Assembly: GCA_016741915.1 (NCBI GenBank)
Contig: JACVCS010000010.1
Location: forward strand, 1 to 63,691
Length of the DNA stretch: 63,691 bases
Reading direction: 5' to 3'
Origin: Phycisphaerales bacterium
GTDB taxonomy: Bacteria; Planctomycetota; Phycisphaerae; Phycisphaerales; UBA1924
Shown: positions 31,207-39,887 of the stretch, piece after piece
How the letters are laid out: each line of letters starts with the position of its first letter
Numbering within the stretch: position 1 is the stretch's first letter
Translations under genes and position numbers: made by a program
Notes under the pieces: generated by a model
What the model saw: only the letters and a program-made list of their open reading frames with translations
What the model was told of the DNA's origin: nothing
Databases searched by the model: none

Positions 31207-31240
31207 ACTCGCGCGTCGCGAGACCTGAGTCGCGAGGGGG
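31207..31240. repeat. 7-nt-period array upstream of the GNAT gene
   Basis: Units CTCGCGC, GTCGCGA, GACCTGA, GTCGCGA then a G-run. It is in the 5' leader of the minus-strand acetyltransferase gene and of the same type as the arrays at 2424 and 22293. Confidence 0.65.
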
Positions 31241-31286
31241 GGAAGGAGAGAGTGAGTCGTGGTGGGTGGAAGGGGAAACGGTTGCG

Positions 31287-31316
31287 CAAGGCGCACGGCT
31301 CTGGAGAGCCGTGCCA
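31287..31316. repeat. Dispersed hairpin repeat A, copy 2
   Basis: Identical over 30 bases to 25411-25440, including the 9-bp stem CACGGCTCT/AGAGCCGTG. Unlike the other copies it lies between diverging genes, so it cannot be acting simply as a shared terminator. Confidence 0.88.
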
Positions 31317-31357
31317 CCTGGAGACTGGCTCGGGTTGTGCGTCTACGGTGTTGGGGT

Positions 31358-31810
31358 ATGAATCCGCGAGCTGTCCATGAGCCTTCGGCTTTGCCTGTGC
31401 CCGCTACGCCGCCGAGCCGGGAGGGGGTGGTGCGGTTGCGGGTGCGGTACAACGAGTGCGACCCGATGGGGGTTGTGCATCACGGGTCGTACGCGTCGTG
31501 GCTGGAGATCGGGCGGACGGAGCTGCTGCGGGCGGCGGGGGTTTCGTACCGCGCGATGGAGGAGGCGGGGGTCTTTCTGGTGATTGTGAAACTGTCGATC
31601 CGGTACAAGCGCCCTGCGCGGTACGACGACGAGATCGAGGTGCTCACCAAGGCGGTGCGGGGCTCTCGCGTGAAGATCGACCACGAGTATGAGGTGTTCA
31701 AGGTCTCGGCGGACGGCTCGCGCGAGCTGTGCGTGACGGCTGAGACGACGCTGGCGTGCGTTGATGGGACGGGGCACGTGCGCGAACTGCCGACGTGGTT
31801 GCAGGGGTAG
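31358..31810 (+). CDS. YbgC/4HBT-type acyl-CoA thioesterase
   Basis: Hotdog-fold thioesterase of 150 residues, starting at the ATG at 31358. The active-site stretch YNECDPMGVVHHGSY has the catalytic Asp and the His-rich turn typical of YbgC-like enzymes. ARYDDEIEVLT and the AETTLACVD strand complete the fold. In many bacteria ybgC sits with tol-pal genes; here it does not. The physiological acyl-CoA is unknown. The N-terminal 22 residues are a Pro-rich extension. Confidence 0.88.
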   Translation: MNPRAVHEPSALPVPATPPSREGVVRLRVRYNECDPMGVVHHGSYASWLEIGRTELLRAAGVSYRAMEEAGVFLVIVKLSIRYKRPARYDDEIEVLTKAVRGSRVKIDHEYEVFKVSADGSRELCVTAETTLACVDGTGHVRELPTWLQG

Positions 31811-31987
31811 TCGGCTCGCGGGTGGTTTGAGGGGGTTGGCGGGTGACGAGGTTTGGTGGGCGTTTGAAAGCCGCGGTTCGAAGCGGCGGCGGTGCGCGTT
31901 CTCGGACGTGGGGCGGGTTTGCGGAAGGCGTGAATCGCGCGGGGGTGATGAAGGTGCGGTCTGGATGGTCCGATCTGATAGCGAGCG

Positions 31988-32008
31988 TGGAGCGAGGTTC
32001 TCGCTCCA
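31988..32008. other. Perfect 9-bp hairpin upstream of the PilZ gene
   Basis: TGGAGCGAG-GTT-CTCGCTCCA, about 38 nt before the PilZ start and without a T-run. It is the only notable structure in the 235-nt gap before the secretion operon. It may be an operator or a leader element. Confidence 0.5.
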
Positions 32009-32045
32009 TGGTTGCGGTGTGTTGTGCGCAGGAGAGCCGAAGACC

Positions 32046-32537
32046 ATGCAGTTGGGAAATGACAATCTGGTGGTTCGGCAGCACGAGCGTTACCGCTGCG
32101 ATCTGGCGTCGAAGATCGGCATCAGCCCGAAGGATGCCGAGGCGGTGAAGTTGTCTCCGTCGGTGGTGGACTCTTCGGGGATGGTGAAGGTCTCGGTGCA
32201 CGACTGCTCGCGGGGTGGTGTGGGTATTCACAGCGCGGTGTTCATTCCCAAGCGGGCGCGGATGACGGTGCTGATCACGCTGGGCAACGGTCAACCGGCG
32301 GTGAAGCTGAACGTGCGTGTGATGCGCACGACGATGCTGGACCGCAAGCCGACGTATTACCTTGGTACGGCGCTTGAGGATGAGAACGATCGCGAGAGTC
32401 TTGAATCGTTGGAGCGGCTGTTGAACTTTGCCGCGACCTTGCCTCAGGGAACTGGGGAGGGTCAGGCGCTGCCGATGAACGCGCCGGGCGGGGCTTCGGG
32501 GAATGCGGGCGGGAAGGCGGGGCCGAGCGGTGCGTGA
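32046..32537 (+). CDS. PilZ-domain protein (predicted c-di-GMP receptor)
   Basis: A 163-residue protein with the two PilZ c-di-GMP contact motifs in relaxed form: an Arg-rich start (RQHERYRCDL, residues about 11-20) and HDCSRGGVGIHS (about 55-66, the D/N-x-S-x-x-G type). The C-terminus is a Gly/Ala/Pro-rich tail. It overlaps the start of the GspE-like ATPase gene, so it is translated with the secretion or pilus machine and may gate it by c-di-GMP. The ATG at 32046 replaces a long upstream reading with no family match. Confidence 0.82.
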   Translation: MQLGNDNLVVRQHERYRCDLASKIGISPKDAEAVKLSPSVVDSSGMVKVSVHDCSRGGVGIHSAVFIPKRARMTVLITLGNGQPAVKLNVRVMRTTMLDRKPTYYLGTALEDENDRESLESLERLLNFAATLPQGTGEGQALPMNAPGGASGNAGGKAGPSGA

Positions 32538-34245
32538 GCATGATGACTTTGTGGTCGCGTCGATGATCGAAGAGGGGATGCTGGACGCGGCGGCGGCGCA
32601 GCTTGCGCAGCGCACGGCGACGGAGAAGCGCGTCGGGGTGTGCGACGTGCTGGTTGAGCGCGGGCTGGTGACGGAGAAGGCGGTGGCGGTGGCGCGGGCG
32701 GGGATATGCGAGGTGCCGTATGTGGACATCACGCACTACCAGGTGGATCTGAAGAACACGGGGAGGCTGAGCCGGGCGACGGCGGAGGCGTTGTGTGCGC
32801 TGCCTTTGTTTGTGATCGACGGGGTTGCGACGGTGGGGATGGCGGACCCGATGGACCTTCGCGGGGTGGATCAGTTGCGCGCGGTATTGAAGCTTGAGAT
32901 CGAGCCGGTGCTGTGCGAGGTGAAGGCCTTGCAGGCGTTGATCGACCGGGTGTATTCGATGTCGGGCGGGTCGGAGACGGCGGTGCAGGCCGCGGAGCCG
33001 ACGATCTCACTGACGACGGGCAAAGAGCCCGTGGTGGCGGCGGTGAACCAGATCATTACGCAGGCGGTGGAGCGCGGGGCCAGCGACGTGCACATCGGGC
33101 CTGATGAGAATCGGCTGCACCTGCGGTACCGCGTTGACGGCGGGTTGCAGGTTGCGCAGGGCCCGCCCCTGAGCCTGCACGCGGGCATCGTGCAGCGGTT
33201 GAAGGTCATGGCGAATCTGGACCTGACGCAGACGCGCCGCCCGCAGGACGGCAAGTTCCGGTTTACTGCGACGACGGTACACGGTGCGCGGAGCGTGGAC
33301 GTTCGGCTGAGCCTGATCCCGACGGTCTGCGGCGAGAACGTGGTAATGCGTCTATTGACCAACGCGTCGTCGATCAAGGACTTTCCTGAGTTGGGGTTGG
33401 TGCCGGCGCATGTGGAGGTGATGGAGGATTTGCTTCGGCAGCCGAACGGGATGATCCTGGTGACGGGTCCGACGGGGTCGGGCAAGACGACGACGCTGTA
33501 CGCGGCGCTATCGAAGTTGAACTCGCCCGAGCGGAACGTGGTGACGATCGAGGACCCGGTGGAGATCCGGGTGCCGATGATCAGGCAGGTGCAGACGAAC
33601 GCGGAGATCGGGCTGACGTTCGCGGGCGCGTTGCGGTCGATCCTGCGTCAGGACCCGGACGTGGTGCTTGTCGGCGAGATCCGCGATGAGGAAACGGCGC
33701 GGATCGCGATGCAGGCGGCGCTGACGGGGCATCTGGTGCTCAGCAGTTTGCACACCAACGACGCGCCGGGGGCGATCCCGCGGTTGCTGGACTTTCACTG
33801 CCCGGCGTTTGCGATCGGCTCGGCGCTGCTGGGCGTGGTTGCGCAGCGGCTGGCGCGGCGGGTGTGCAACGACTGCACGGCGAAGAGTTCGCCCAGCGAT
33901 ACGCAGCGCAAGCGGTTCAACCTCAAGGACGATGAACAGTTCGCCAGCGGCGCGGGCTGTGCGCGGTGCGTGGGGACGGGGTACAAGGGGCGGGTTGGCT
34001 TGTACGAGGTGCTGCGGATCGGGCCGGGTGTGCAGACGGCGCTCGAGGGTGGCGACGCGGCGAAGATCCGGCGTGCGGCCGTGGCGAGCGGGATGAAGCC
34101 CATGTGGATGGACGGGCTGGACAAGGCGCGGCTGGGGATGACGACGCTGAACGAGGTTGCGCGGATCGCGGCGATCTCGGCGATCGACGAACAGGCGGCG
34201 ATGACCAGCGGCGCGGCGAACGGAACGGGCACGCGGGCGGCGTGA
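32530..34245 (+). CDS. gspE: GspE/PilB-type secretion ATPase
   Basis: Hexameric ATPase that powers pseudopilus or pilus assembly in the cytoplasm. The N-terminal domain resembles the GspE N1E domain. The ATPase core has Walker A GPTGSGKTTT, Asp-box and Walker B VVLVGEIRDEETA, His box HLVLSSLHTNDAPGAI, and a zinc tetracysteine (VCNDC and GCARC). I place the start at GTG 32530, overlapping the PilZ stop by 8 nt. ATG 32503 (nine codons earlier) and ATG 32563 are alternatives. About 571 residues, a normal length. Confidence 0.93.
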   Translation: MREHDDFVVASMIEEGMLDAAAAQLAQRTATEKRVGVCDVLVERGLVTEKAVAVARAGICEVPYVDITHYQVDLKNTGRLSRATAEALCALPLFVIDGVATVGMADPMDLRGVDQLRAVLKLEIEPVLCEVKALQALIDRVYSMSGGSETAVQAAEPTISLTTGKEPVVAAVNQIITQAVERGASDVHIGPDENRLHLRYRVDGGLQVAQGPPLSLHAGIVQRLKVMANLDLTQTRRPQDGKFRFTATTVHGARSVDVRLSLIPTVCGENVVMRLLTNASSIKDFPELGLVPAHVEVMEDLLRQPNGMILVTGPTGSGKTTTLYAALSKLNSPERNVVTIEDPVEIRVPMIRQVQTNAEIGLTFAGALRSILRQDPDVVLVGEIRDEETARIAMQAALTGHLVLSSLHTNDAPGAIPRLLDFHCPAFAIGSALLGVVAQRLARRVCNDCTAKSSPSDTQRKRFNLKDDEQFASGAGCARCVGTGYKGRVGLYEVLRIGPGVQTALEGGDAAKIRRAAVASGMKPMWMDGLDKARLGMTTLNEVARIAAISAIDEQAAMTSGAANGTGTRAA

Positions 34246-34258
34246 TGCGGGATCGACC

Positions 34259-35458
34259 ATGAGTGTCATGACCTTTGACTATCGCGCGGTGGACAGGAGC
34301 GGCAAGGCCGTGCGCGGTCAGCAGAGCGGCGCCAGCGAGGGCGAGGCGTACCGCAAGATCGTGGCGGCGGGCCTGACGCCCGTGATGATCAAACCCGTGA
34401 GGGCCTCAACCCGGCGAGCGAAGGTTCGGCTGGGTGAGGTGGCGCAGTTTACGAATCAGCTTTCGGTGCTGGTCGGTGCGCGGGTGCCGCTGAGCGAGGG
34501 GCTTTTGTCCATCGCGGAGCAGGAGAGCAACGTTGCGATGCGGGCGATCGTGTCGGATATTGCTTCGTCGATCGAGTCGGGCGAGAACATCGCCAACGCG
34601 CTGGAGAAGCACCGCGCGGTCTTTGGGGATGTGTACATCGAAACGGTGAGGGCGGCGGAGAAGGCCGGCTCGCTGGGCAAGGTGCTGGAGCATCTTTCGG
34701 AGATGCTGGAGCGGACGGAAGAGACGCGTCGGCAGGTGAAGGGCGCGCTGACGTACCCGGTGATGGTGATCATCGTGCTTGTGCTGGCGGTGGTTTTCCT
34801 GCTGGGGTTTGTGGTGCCGAAGTTCGGACGGATGTTCAAGAGCCGTGGGATGGATCTGCCCGCGCTGACGCAGGCGCTGATGGCGGCGGGTGATTCGCTG
34901 CAGACGTACTGGTGGGCGTATCTGCTGGGGCTGGGCGGAGCGATCTTTGCGGTTCGGCGTGTGTGGTCGAGCAAGCGCGGGCAGGAGCGGATCGACGATC
35001 TGCTGCACAAGGTGCCGGTGATCAAGGGGATTCTGCAGGGTGCGGCCGTGAGCCGCTTTGCGCACGTGCTGGGGCTTAGTCTGTCGTCGGGGTTGGGGTT
35101 GATCGAGAGCCTGGAGCTTGCGGGCAAGGCGAGCGGGCGGCCGAAGTTGCGGGCGCAGATCGACGGGGTGGTGACGGGCGTACGTGGCGGCGCGCGATTG
35201 AGCGACGCGCTGCGTTCGTGCGACTACTTCACGGGGTTCACCAAGCGGATGCTGGGTGCGGGCGAGAACGCCGGGGAGATGCCGCGGATGTGCTCGATCG
35301 TTGCTCGTCAGTATGACCGAACGACGGCGCACGTGGCGAAGGCGATCGCGACGCTGATCGAGCCGGTGCTGGTTGTAGGGATTGCCGGGGTTGTGCTGAT
35401 TGTGGCGCTGGCGATTTTCCTGCCGATGTGGAACATGGTGAACCTCGTAGGGAGATAA
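34259..35458 (+). CDS. gspF: GspF/PilC-type inner-membrane platform protein
   Basis: A 399-residue platform protein that couples the ATPase to pseudopilin assembly. Two T2SSF repeat domains (about 70-190 and 270-390) contain the usual QLSVLVGARVPLSEGL and FAHVLGLSLSSGLGLIESLE motifs. Three membrane helices are visible near 165-190, 215-235 and the C-terminus. It follows gspE by 13 nt. Confidence 0.94.
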   Translation: MSVMTFDYRAVDRSGKAVRGQQSGASEGEAYRKIVAAGLTPVMIKPVRASTRRAKVRLGEVAQFTNQLSVLVGARVPLSEGLLSIAEQESNVAMRAIVSDIASSIESGENIANALEKHRAVFGDVYIETVRAAEKAGSLGKVLEHLSEMLERTEETRRQVKGALTYPVMVIIVLVLAVVFLLGFVVPKFGRMFKSRGMDLPALTQALMAAGDSLQTYWWAYLLGLGGAIFAVRRVWSSKRGQERIDDLLHKVPVIKGILQGAAVSRFAHVLGLSLSSGLGLIESLELAGKASGRPKLRAQIDGVVTGVRGGARLSDALRSCDYFTGFTKRMLGAGENAGEMPRMCSIVARQYDRTTAHVAKAIATLIEPVLVVGIAGVVLIVALAIFLPMWNMVNLVGR

Positions 35459-35617
35459 GCCGATAGCCCCTCAAGGCGGGGAGGAGTTTCGAACTCTGTT
35501 GAGCACTGTACGCCCACTGATGAGAATCACGGATCGAAGACTGAACAGCGACGAGGTTCGACCACGAAACTTTGAAATGCAGCCATAACGGCTTCTGAAT
35601 ACTTGGAGAACAGCGAC

Positions 35618-36097
35618 ATGAAGAACCGTCAATCATCTCTGAACCGTGCGTTTACGCTGATCGAACTCATTGCGGTGATTGTCGTGCTGGCGATCCTCGC
35701 CGGTGTGGCGGTGCCGAAGTACTTTGATTACAGCGACCGGGCCAAGACGGCGGCGTCGCAGGGCTCGCTGGGCAACATCCGCTCGGCGATCCAGAACTTC
35801 TACGCGAACAGCGCGCTGAGCGGCACGCCCGCGTATCCCACGCTGACGCAGTTGCAGACGCTCGGGACGGTGCTGCAGGATCAGATGCCGCAGAACCCGT
35901 ACAACGGGCTGAGCACCATCACCGCCGCGACGGCGGGCGAGTGGGCCGCGCGGACGACCGGCGGCACGGCCGGCTGGCGGTACTACGTCGACAACACCAC
36001 CAACCCGCCGGTGTACGGGTTCTACATGAACTCGAGCACGAACACCACGGTGCCGCAGACCAGCGGCGTGGGGTTCATCACCGCGAACAACCTCTGA
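35618..36097 (+). CDS. Major pseudopilin-like protein (GspG type)
   Basis: A 159-residue type IV pilin-like protein. The prepilin leader ends [15 protein letters not shown], with cleavage by prepilin peptidase expected before the Phe and Glu at mature position 5. The start at ATG 35618 is set by GGAGA 10 nt upstream; a TTG at 35603 is less likely. The C-terminal half has the [16 protein letters not shown] stretch, typical of small GspG-like subunits. No prepilin peptidase gene is in the window. Confidence 0.88.
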   Translation: MKNRQSSLNRAFTLIELIAVIVVLAILAGVAVPKYFDYSDRAKTAASQGSLGNIRSAIQNFYANSALSGTPAYPTLTQLQTLGTVLQDQMPQNPYNGLSTITAATAGEWAARTTGGTAGWRYYVDNTTNPPVYGFYMNSSTNTTVPQTSGVGFITANNL

Positions 36098-36126
36098 TCA
36101 CGCGTTCCGCTCGCGGGGTGCGGACG

Positions 36127-36216
36127 CGGGCATGCTGGCCCGCGGGTTCGCCTTGCGAGACGAAAGGCCGACACACACCAAACGGCGCGGTCGGCGATCA
36201 GCCCTCCGCGCCGTTT
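36127..36216 (+). terminator. Hairpins between the GspG- and GspH-type genes (partial terminator)
   Basis: An 11-bp perfect stem, AAACGGCGCGG (36180-36190) with CCGCGCCGTTT (36206-36216), is followed by only a weak T-run. A smaller hairpin, GCGGG/CCCGC, lies at 36127-36143. The position after the putative major subunit suggests partial termination or mRNA protection that would raise its level over the minor subunits. Confidence 0.55.
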
Positions 36217-36280
36217 CTGCATGCTCATCGTTGCGTGTGTTCGTGGGAATGCTCGCACCAACCCGGCAGCAAGATCGATC

Positions 36281-36838
36281 ATGGCTCAGCGCGCGTGCAA
36301 ACATAAAACCCTTCACGCCGGACGAGGTCTTCGCTCGTGCGCTGGCTTTACGCTGATTGAGCTCGTCGTGGTCGTGGTGCTCATCGGCGTGCTGGCGGTT
36401 GTGGCGATCCCGTCGATGGCCTCGGCGCGGACTTCGCGTGCGAACGGTGCGGCTCAGCAGATCGGGCAGGACCTGACCTATGCGCGGCGGCGGGCGCAGG
36501 CCACCGGCGTGGGGTCGTGGGTCGTCTTCACGCCCGCGCAGTCGATGTACAGCGTAATGGCGGAGAACGCCGGAACGCCGGGGCGATTGAACGCGGCGAC
36601 GATCACCGATCCCGCGACGGGGATGCCGATGACCGTTCGCCTGTCGGCATCTGGCTTCGAAGGCGTGAGTATCCAATCCACGACCCTGACCAACAACGAG
36701 GTCGGCTTCGATCGCTTCGGCCGACCTGTGCTTGCCACCGGCGCGATCATGACCAGCAACGGGTCGGTGACGTTGAGTTCCGGCGCGACGGTCTCTATCG
36801 CAGCCCAGACCGGGCTGGTCACGGTGAGTGCTCCATGA
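36281..36838 (+). CDS. Minor pseudopilin (GspH type)
   Basis: A 185-residue pilin-like protein. A long basic leader of about 22 residues precedes FTLIELVVVVVLIGVLAVVA, with the conserved mature Glu5. DLTYARRRAQATGVGSWVVF matches the GspH/FimT beta-region. The ATG at 36281 is taken because the longer reading has no ribosome-binding site. The stop overlaps the next start (ATGA). Confidence 0.85.
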   Translation: MAQRACKHKTLHAGRGLRSCAGFTLIELVVVVVLIGVLAVVAIPSMASARTSRANGAAQQIGQDLTYARRRAQATGVGSWVVFTPAQSMYSVMAENAGTPGRLNAATITDPATGMPMTVRLSASGFEGVSIQSTTLTNNEVGFDRFGRPVLATGAIMTSNGSVTLSSGATVSIAAQTGLVTVSAP

Positions 36839-37320
36839 GCATGTGGACGAAGGGAAACCGTCGTGATCGCGCCGGGTGCGCTGATGGCCGTGCGCCCGTG
36901 CGTGCACGGTCTGTTCGGGCTTTCACGCTGATCGAGTTGCTCATCGCGGTGGTGGTGCTGGCGATCGCCACGCCGCCGCTGGTGCTGGCGCTGAGCGATG
37001 CGTCGGTTCGGCGTTCGTCGCGGACGCTCGATGAGCGCGCTCGCTGGCTGGCGGCGGAGCGTCTGGAAGAGATCATCGCGGATCGGCACAGCGCCGCGCG
37101 AGGATACGGCTATGTCGCGGCGGGGAACTACCCCGCGCAGAGCACCATCAGCGGCTTCCCGGGGTTCAGCCGACAAGTCAGCGTGACAACGACGGGTGCG
37201 AACTTCGCCCTCGGCGGCACTGGGTACAAAACCGTCACCGTGACGGTGAACTGGACCGATCCGCGCGGCGGGGCAAAGTCTTTCGCGCTCAGTTCCGTCG
37301 TGACCGATTACACGCCATAG
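36835..37320 (+). CDS. Minor pseudopilin (GspI-like)
   Basis: A 161-residue pilin-like protein with a 28-residue basic leader and the segment [39 protein letters not shown] resembles the helix after the transmembrane part in GspI/PilV proteins, and the C-terminus has KTVTVTVNWTDPRGG, common in minor subunits. It overlaps the previous gene by 4 nt. Confidence 0.8.
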   Translation: MSMWTKGNRRDRAGCADGRAPVRARSVRAFTLIELLIAVVVLAIATPPLVLALSDASVRRSSRTLDERARWLAAERLEEIIADRHSAARGYGYVAAGNYPAQSTISGFPGFSRQVSVTTTGANFALGGTGYKTVTVTVNWTDPRGGAKSFALSSVVTDYTP

Positions 37321-37389
37321 TCGCTCGGTACAAACAACAGGAACTGACCACTCACCGTCCGCAACCTGAAGCTCACACACGTTCAACCC

Positions 37390-37959
37390 ATGACGCCTAC
37401 GGCAACGCACAACCCGAAAAGCACGCGACACGCACGGGCGGCGGGCTTCACGCTTGTCGAGCTCATCTGCGTCACGGTGATCCTCGGTGCTCTCGGCGCG
37501 GTGACGGCGGGTGTGATCTCGCGCGCCGCGGCGGCGATGGCCGACAGCTCGGTGAGCGCCAGACTCTGCGATGAGGCGGGCAGCGCGATGGAGCTGATCA
37601 CCCGGCAACTCCGCTCGATCCCCGGCAAACCGGGATCATCGCCCGCGGCGGTGGACATCTCCGCGATGACCGCCGGTTCAATCCAGTACGCTCCGTCGTC
37701 CTCTATTGCGCTCAACGGCACACAGGTGATATTCAGCGAGAACGGTGCGACCGCGATGCCGATCGCGAACAACGTCACGCAGTTGCTGTTTGAACCGATG
37801 GACAACACCGGGGCGCTGATCACTATGCCGGTCAATGCCACGACGCTGTTGAGCGTGCAGCGTGTTCGGGTGACGCTGACACTTCAGCGCGGCTCGCGGA
37901 CCGAGACACTCCGCACCACGGTCTTTCCCAGGTGCTTGCTCGCGGGAGCCAAACCTTGA
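37390..37959 (+). CDS. Minor pseudopilin (GspJ-like)
   Basis: A 189-residue pilin-like protein with the leader and N-terminal helix AGFTLVELICVTVILGALG. SAMELITRQLRSIPG recalls the helix in GspJ/PilW-type subunits. The remainder is beta-rich with few charges. No strong ribosome-binding site is visible, and a 69-nt gap precedes it. Confidence 0.78.
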   Translation: MTPTATHNPKSTRHARAAGFTLVELICVTVILGALGAVTAGVISRAAAAMADSSVSARLCDEAGSAMELITRQLRSIPGKPGSSPAAVDISAMTAGSIQYAPSSSIALNGTQVIFSENGATAMPIANNVTQLLFEPMDNTGALITMPVNATTLLSVQRVRVTLTLQRGSRTETLRTTVFPRCLLAGAKP

Positions 37960-37979
37960 TCTCGCGTCCGCGGACAAAC

Positions 37980-39692
37980 ATGCGAATCCGCACTCGGCTT
38001 TCGTCTCGTCGCGGGGGCGTGGCGGTGTGCGTGCTGATCGCGCTGGTCGCGCTGCAGCTTGTGGTGGCAACGCTGGTGGTCTCCGGCTCGCGGGACGCGG
38101 ATGTGGCGGAGAAGTCCGCCGCGGCGTTGAGGTCGCAGTACGCCGCCGACGGCGCGATGGCGATGTCGCTGCGCGAGCTGTACACGAACGTTGACGAAGA
38201 CGGCGATGGTTTGGCGGGGACGATTTCGAACGACGGCAACGCAGGGAGCGATCCGCTCATCGGCGGTGCCCGCGCCGGGGTGAGCGCCACGACCGCGGGG
38301 ACGGACACAACCGTCACAGCAACGGGGAGCAGTTCGACGGCGTCGCGGAAGATGGCGGCGGTGGTGCGCTCGGTGGCGGGTTCGAGCGGAACGCTCGGGC
38401 GGGGACTGCTGGTCGAAGGATGGGCCCTTGCCAGTGCGCCCAGCAACCTTGCCAGTGTGAACTGGAACTCAACACCATCGGTCGTTGGCACGGTGCTGGA
38501 TATCAACTTTCCGAACGGCAGCGGGCAGCGCCGATGGGCGGGCGGGCCCAACAACCGTTGGGCGGCACGTTTCAGCGGCAAGATCACCGTTCCACAGGCC
38601 GGTACGTGGACGTTCTCCACAAACTCCGACGATGGCAGCGACCTCTGGATCAACGGCACACGGGTGGTGAACAACGACGGGCTGCACTCCCCTCAGGTGC
38701 GTTCGGGCACGATCGTTCTTACCGAGGGAACGCACGACTTCGTCGCTCGCGTCTTTGACAACGGCGGCGGGAACGCCGTGATCGTCTCTTGGCAAGCACC
38801 GGGGGCGACGACATCAACGATTATCCCTCCGACGGCGTTCACGTTCGACAATGACGGTCTCGCCCACGCGGTCGGTCACACCTCCGTGGCCTTCTGGGGC
38901 GATGGCTCCACGACCGGCGCGACGGTCGACGGGATGAACTCCGGCGCGGGTGTCTATGGCGGGGGCAATGTCCTGAACAACTCGGTCGTTGTTGCGACGA
39001 ACTCCACCGCGTCCAACACGTTCCAGATGAGCGACCTTGCACAAATCAAAGGCAACGCGGTCGTCGGCCCGGGCGGAGACCCCGCGGCCGTCATCGCCAC
39101 CTGGTCGGGTTCAACCATCACCGGCACGCGCACCGCGCAGACAAGCCTGTCGGGGGTCTTCTTTCAAACAGCGCCCACACTCACTTCCGCCGGCTCACTG
39201 TCCAGCGGTGCGGACACCACCATCACCAGCGATCGGCGCTACTCATCGATCTCGCTTTGGAACGGCGGTTCCATCACCATCAGCGGGCACGTGCGGCTGG
39301 TTGTCGACGGGAACATCGGTCTCTCCAACAACGCCCGAATCATCATCAACAACGGATCAAGCCTGACGATCTATGCCGGCGGCAATGTGAGCATCTGGAA
39401 CGACAGCACCGTCAATGCCAGCGGCCTGCCCTCCGCGTGCTACATCGTCCTCACAGGCACAAGCTCACAGTTCAACATGACCGATCGAGCGGTCTGCTCG
39501 GCGCACGTGCAGGGGCCGACCGCGGCGGCGAACCTCAGCGGCAACGGCGCGGGCGTCGACTTCACGGGGACGCTCCGTGTCAACACCATCCAGGCATCCA
39601 CGAAGGCCCGTTTGCATCTCGACATCGCAGGCAGTTCGACATCGGGCACCCCCGCAGGCCGATCGATCCTCTCGTGGACCGACCTGCCCTGA
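37980..39692 (+). CDS. PA14-domain protein of the pseudopilus cluster (PilX/GspK-like position)
   Basis: A 570-residue exported protein. A short basic N-terminus and one hydrophobic helix (about 12-36, GGVAVCVLIALVALQLVV) resemble PilX/GspK-type minor subunits, though the FTLIE signature is missing. A PA14 domain (about 130-270) shows the typical NSDDGSDLWINGTRV and VRVFDNGGG-like strands and may bind carbohydrate. The C-terminal 300 residues are Ser/Thr/Asn/Gly-rich repeats of beta-helix character, e.g. the run around SLTIYAGGNVSIWNDS. The ATG at 37980 is preferred over GTG 37932. It may form the tip or an adhesin on the pseudopilus. Confidence 0.8.
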   Translation: MRIRTRLSSRRGGVAVCVLIALVALQLVVATLVVSGSRDADVAEKSAAALRSQYAADGAMAMSLRELYTNVDEDGDGLAGTISNDGNAGSDPLIGGARAGVSATTAGTDTTVTATGSSSTASRKMAAVVRSVAGSSGTLGRGLLVEGWALASAPSNLASVNWNSTPSVVGTVLDINFPNGSGQRRWAGGPNNRWAARFSGKITVPQAGTWTFSTNSDDGSDLWINGTRVVNNDGLHSPQVRSGTIVLTEGTHDFVARVFDNGGGNAVIVSWQAPGATTSTIIPPTAFTFDNDGLAHAVGHTSVAFWGDGSTTGATVDGMNSGAGVYGGGNVLNNSVVVATNSTASNTFQMSDLAQIKGNAVVGPGGDPAAVIATWSGSTITGTRTAQTSLSGVFFQTAPTLTSAGSLSSGADTTITSDRRYSSISLWNGGSITISGHVRLVVDGNIGLSNNARIIINNGSSLTIYAGGNVSIWNDSTVNASGLPSACYIVLTGTSSQFNMTDRAVCSAHVQGPTAAANLSGNGAGVDFTGTLRVNTIQASTKARLHLDIAGSSTSGTPAGRSILSWTDLP

Positions 39693-39887
39693 TGGACGAG
39701 GGCAAAGGCGGCGAGTTCGTGTAAGCCGTGAGGTTTATACGGAGAACACGGTTATCACGCCCGGGATGCTCGGCAATACCACCGAACCCGAGCGGCGCAG
39801 AGGCCGATAGTCCCAACGTTCCGTTGTCGATGCATCACGTCGAGGCAATCACCGTCAGCAGTTAAACCCAAAGAAACGGAAACGAAC

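Noticed and set aside
31761..32045. Extended N-terminus of the PilZ protein
   Set aside because: It has no ribosome-binding site, overlaps the thioesterase stop, and contains a perfect hairpin, so it is more likely a leader.
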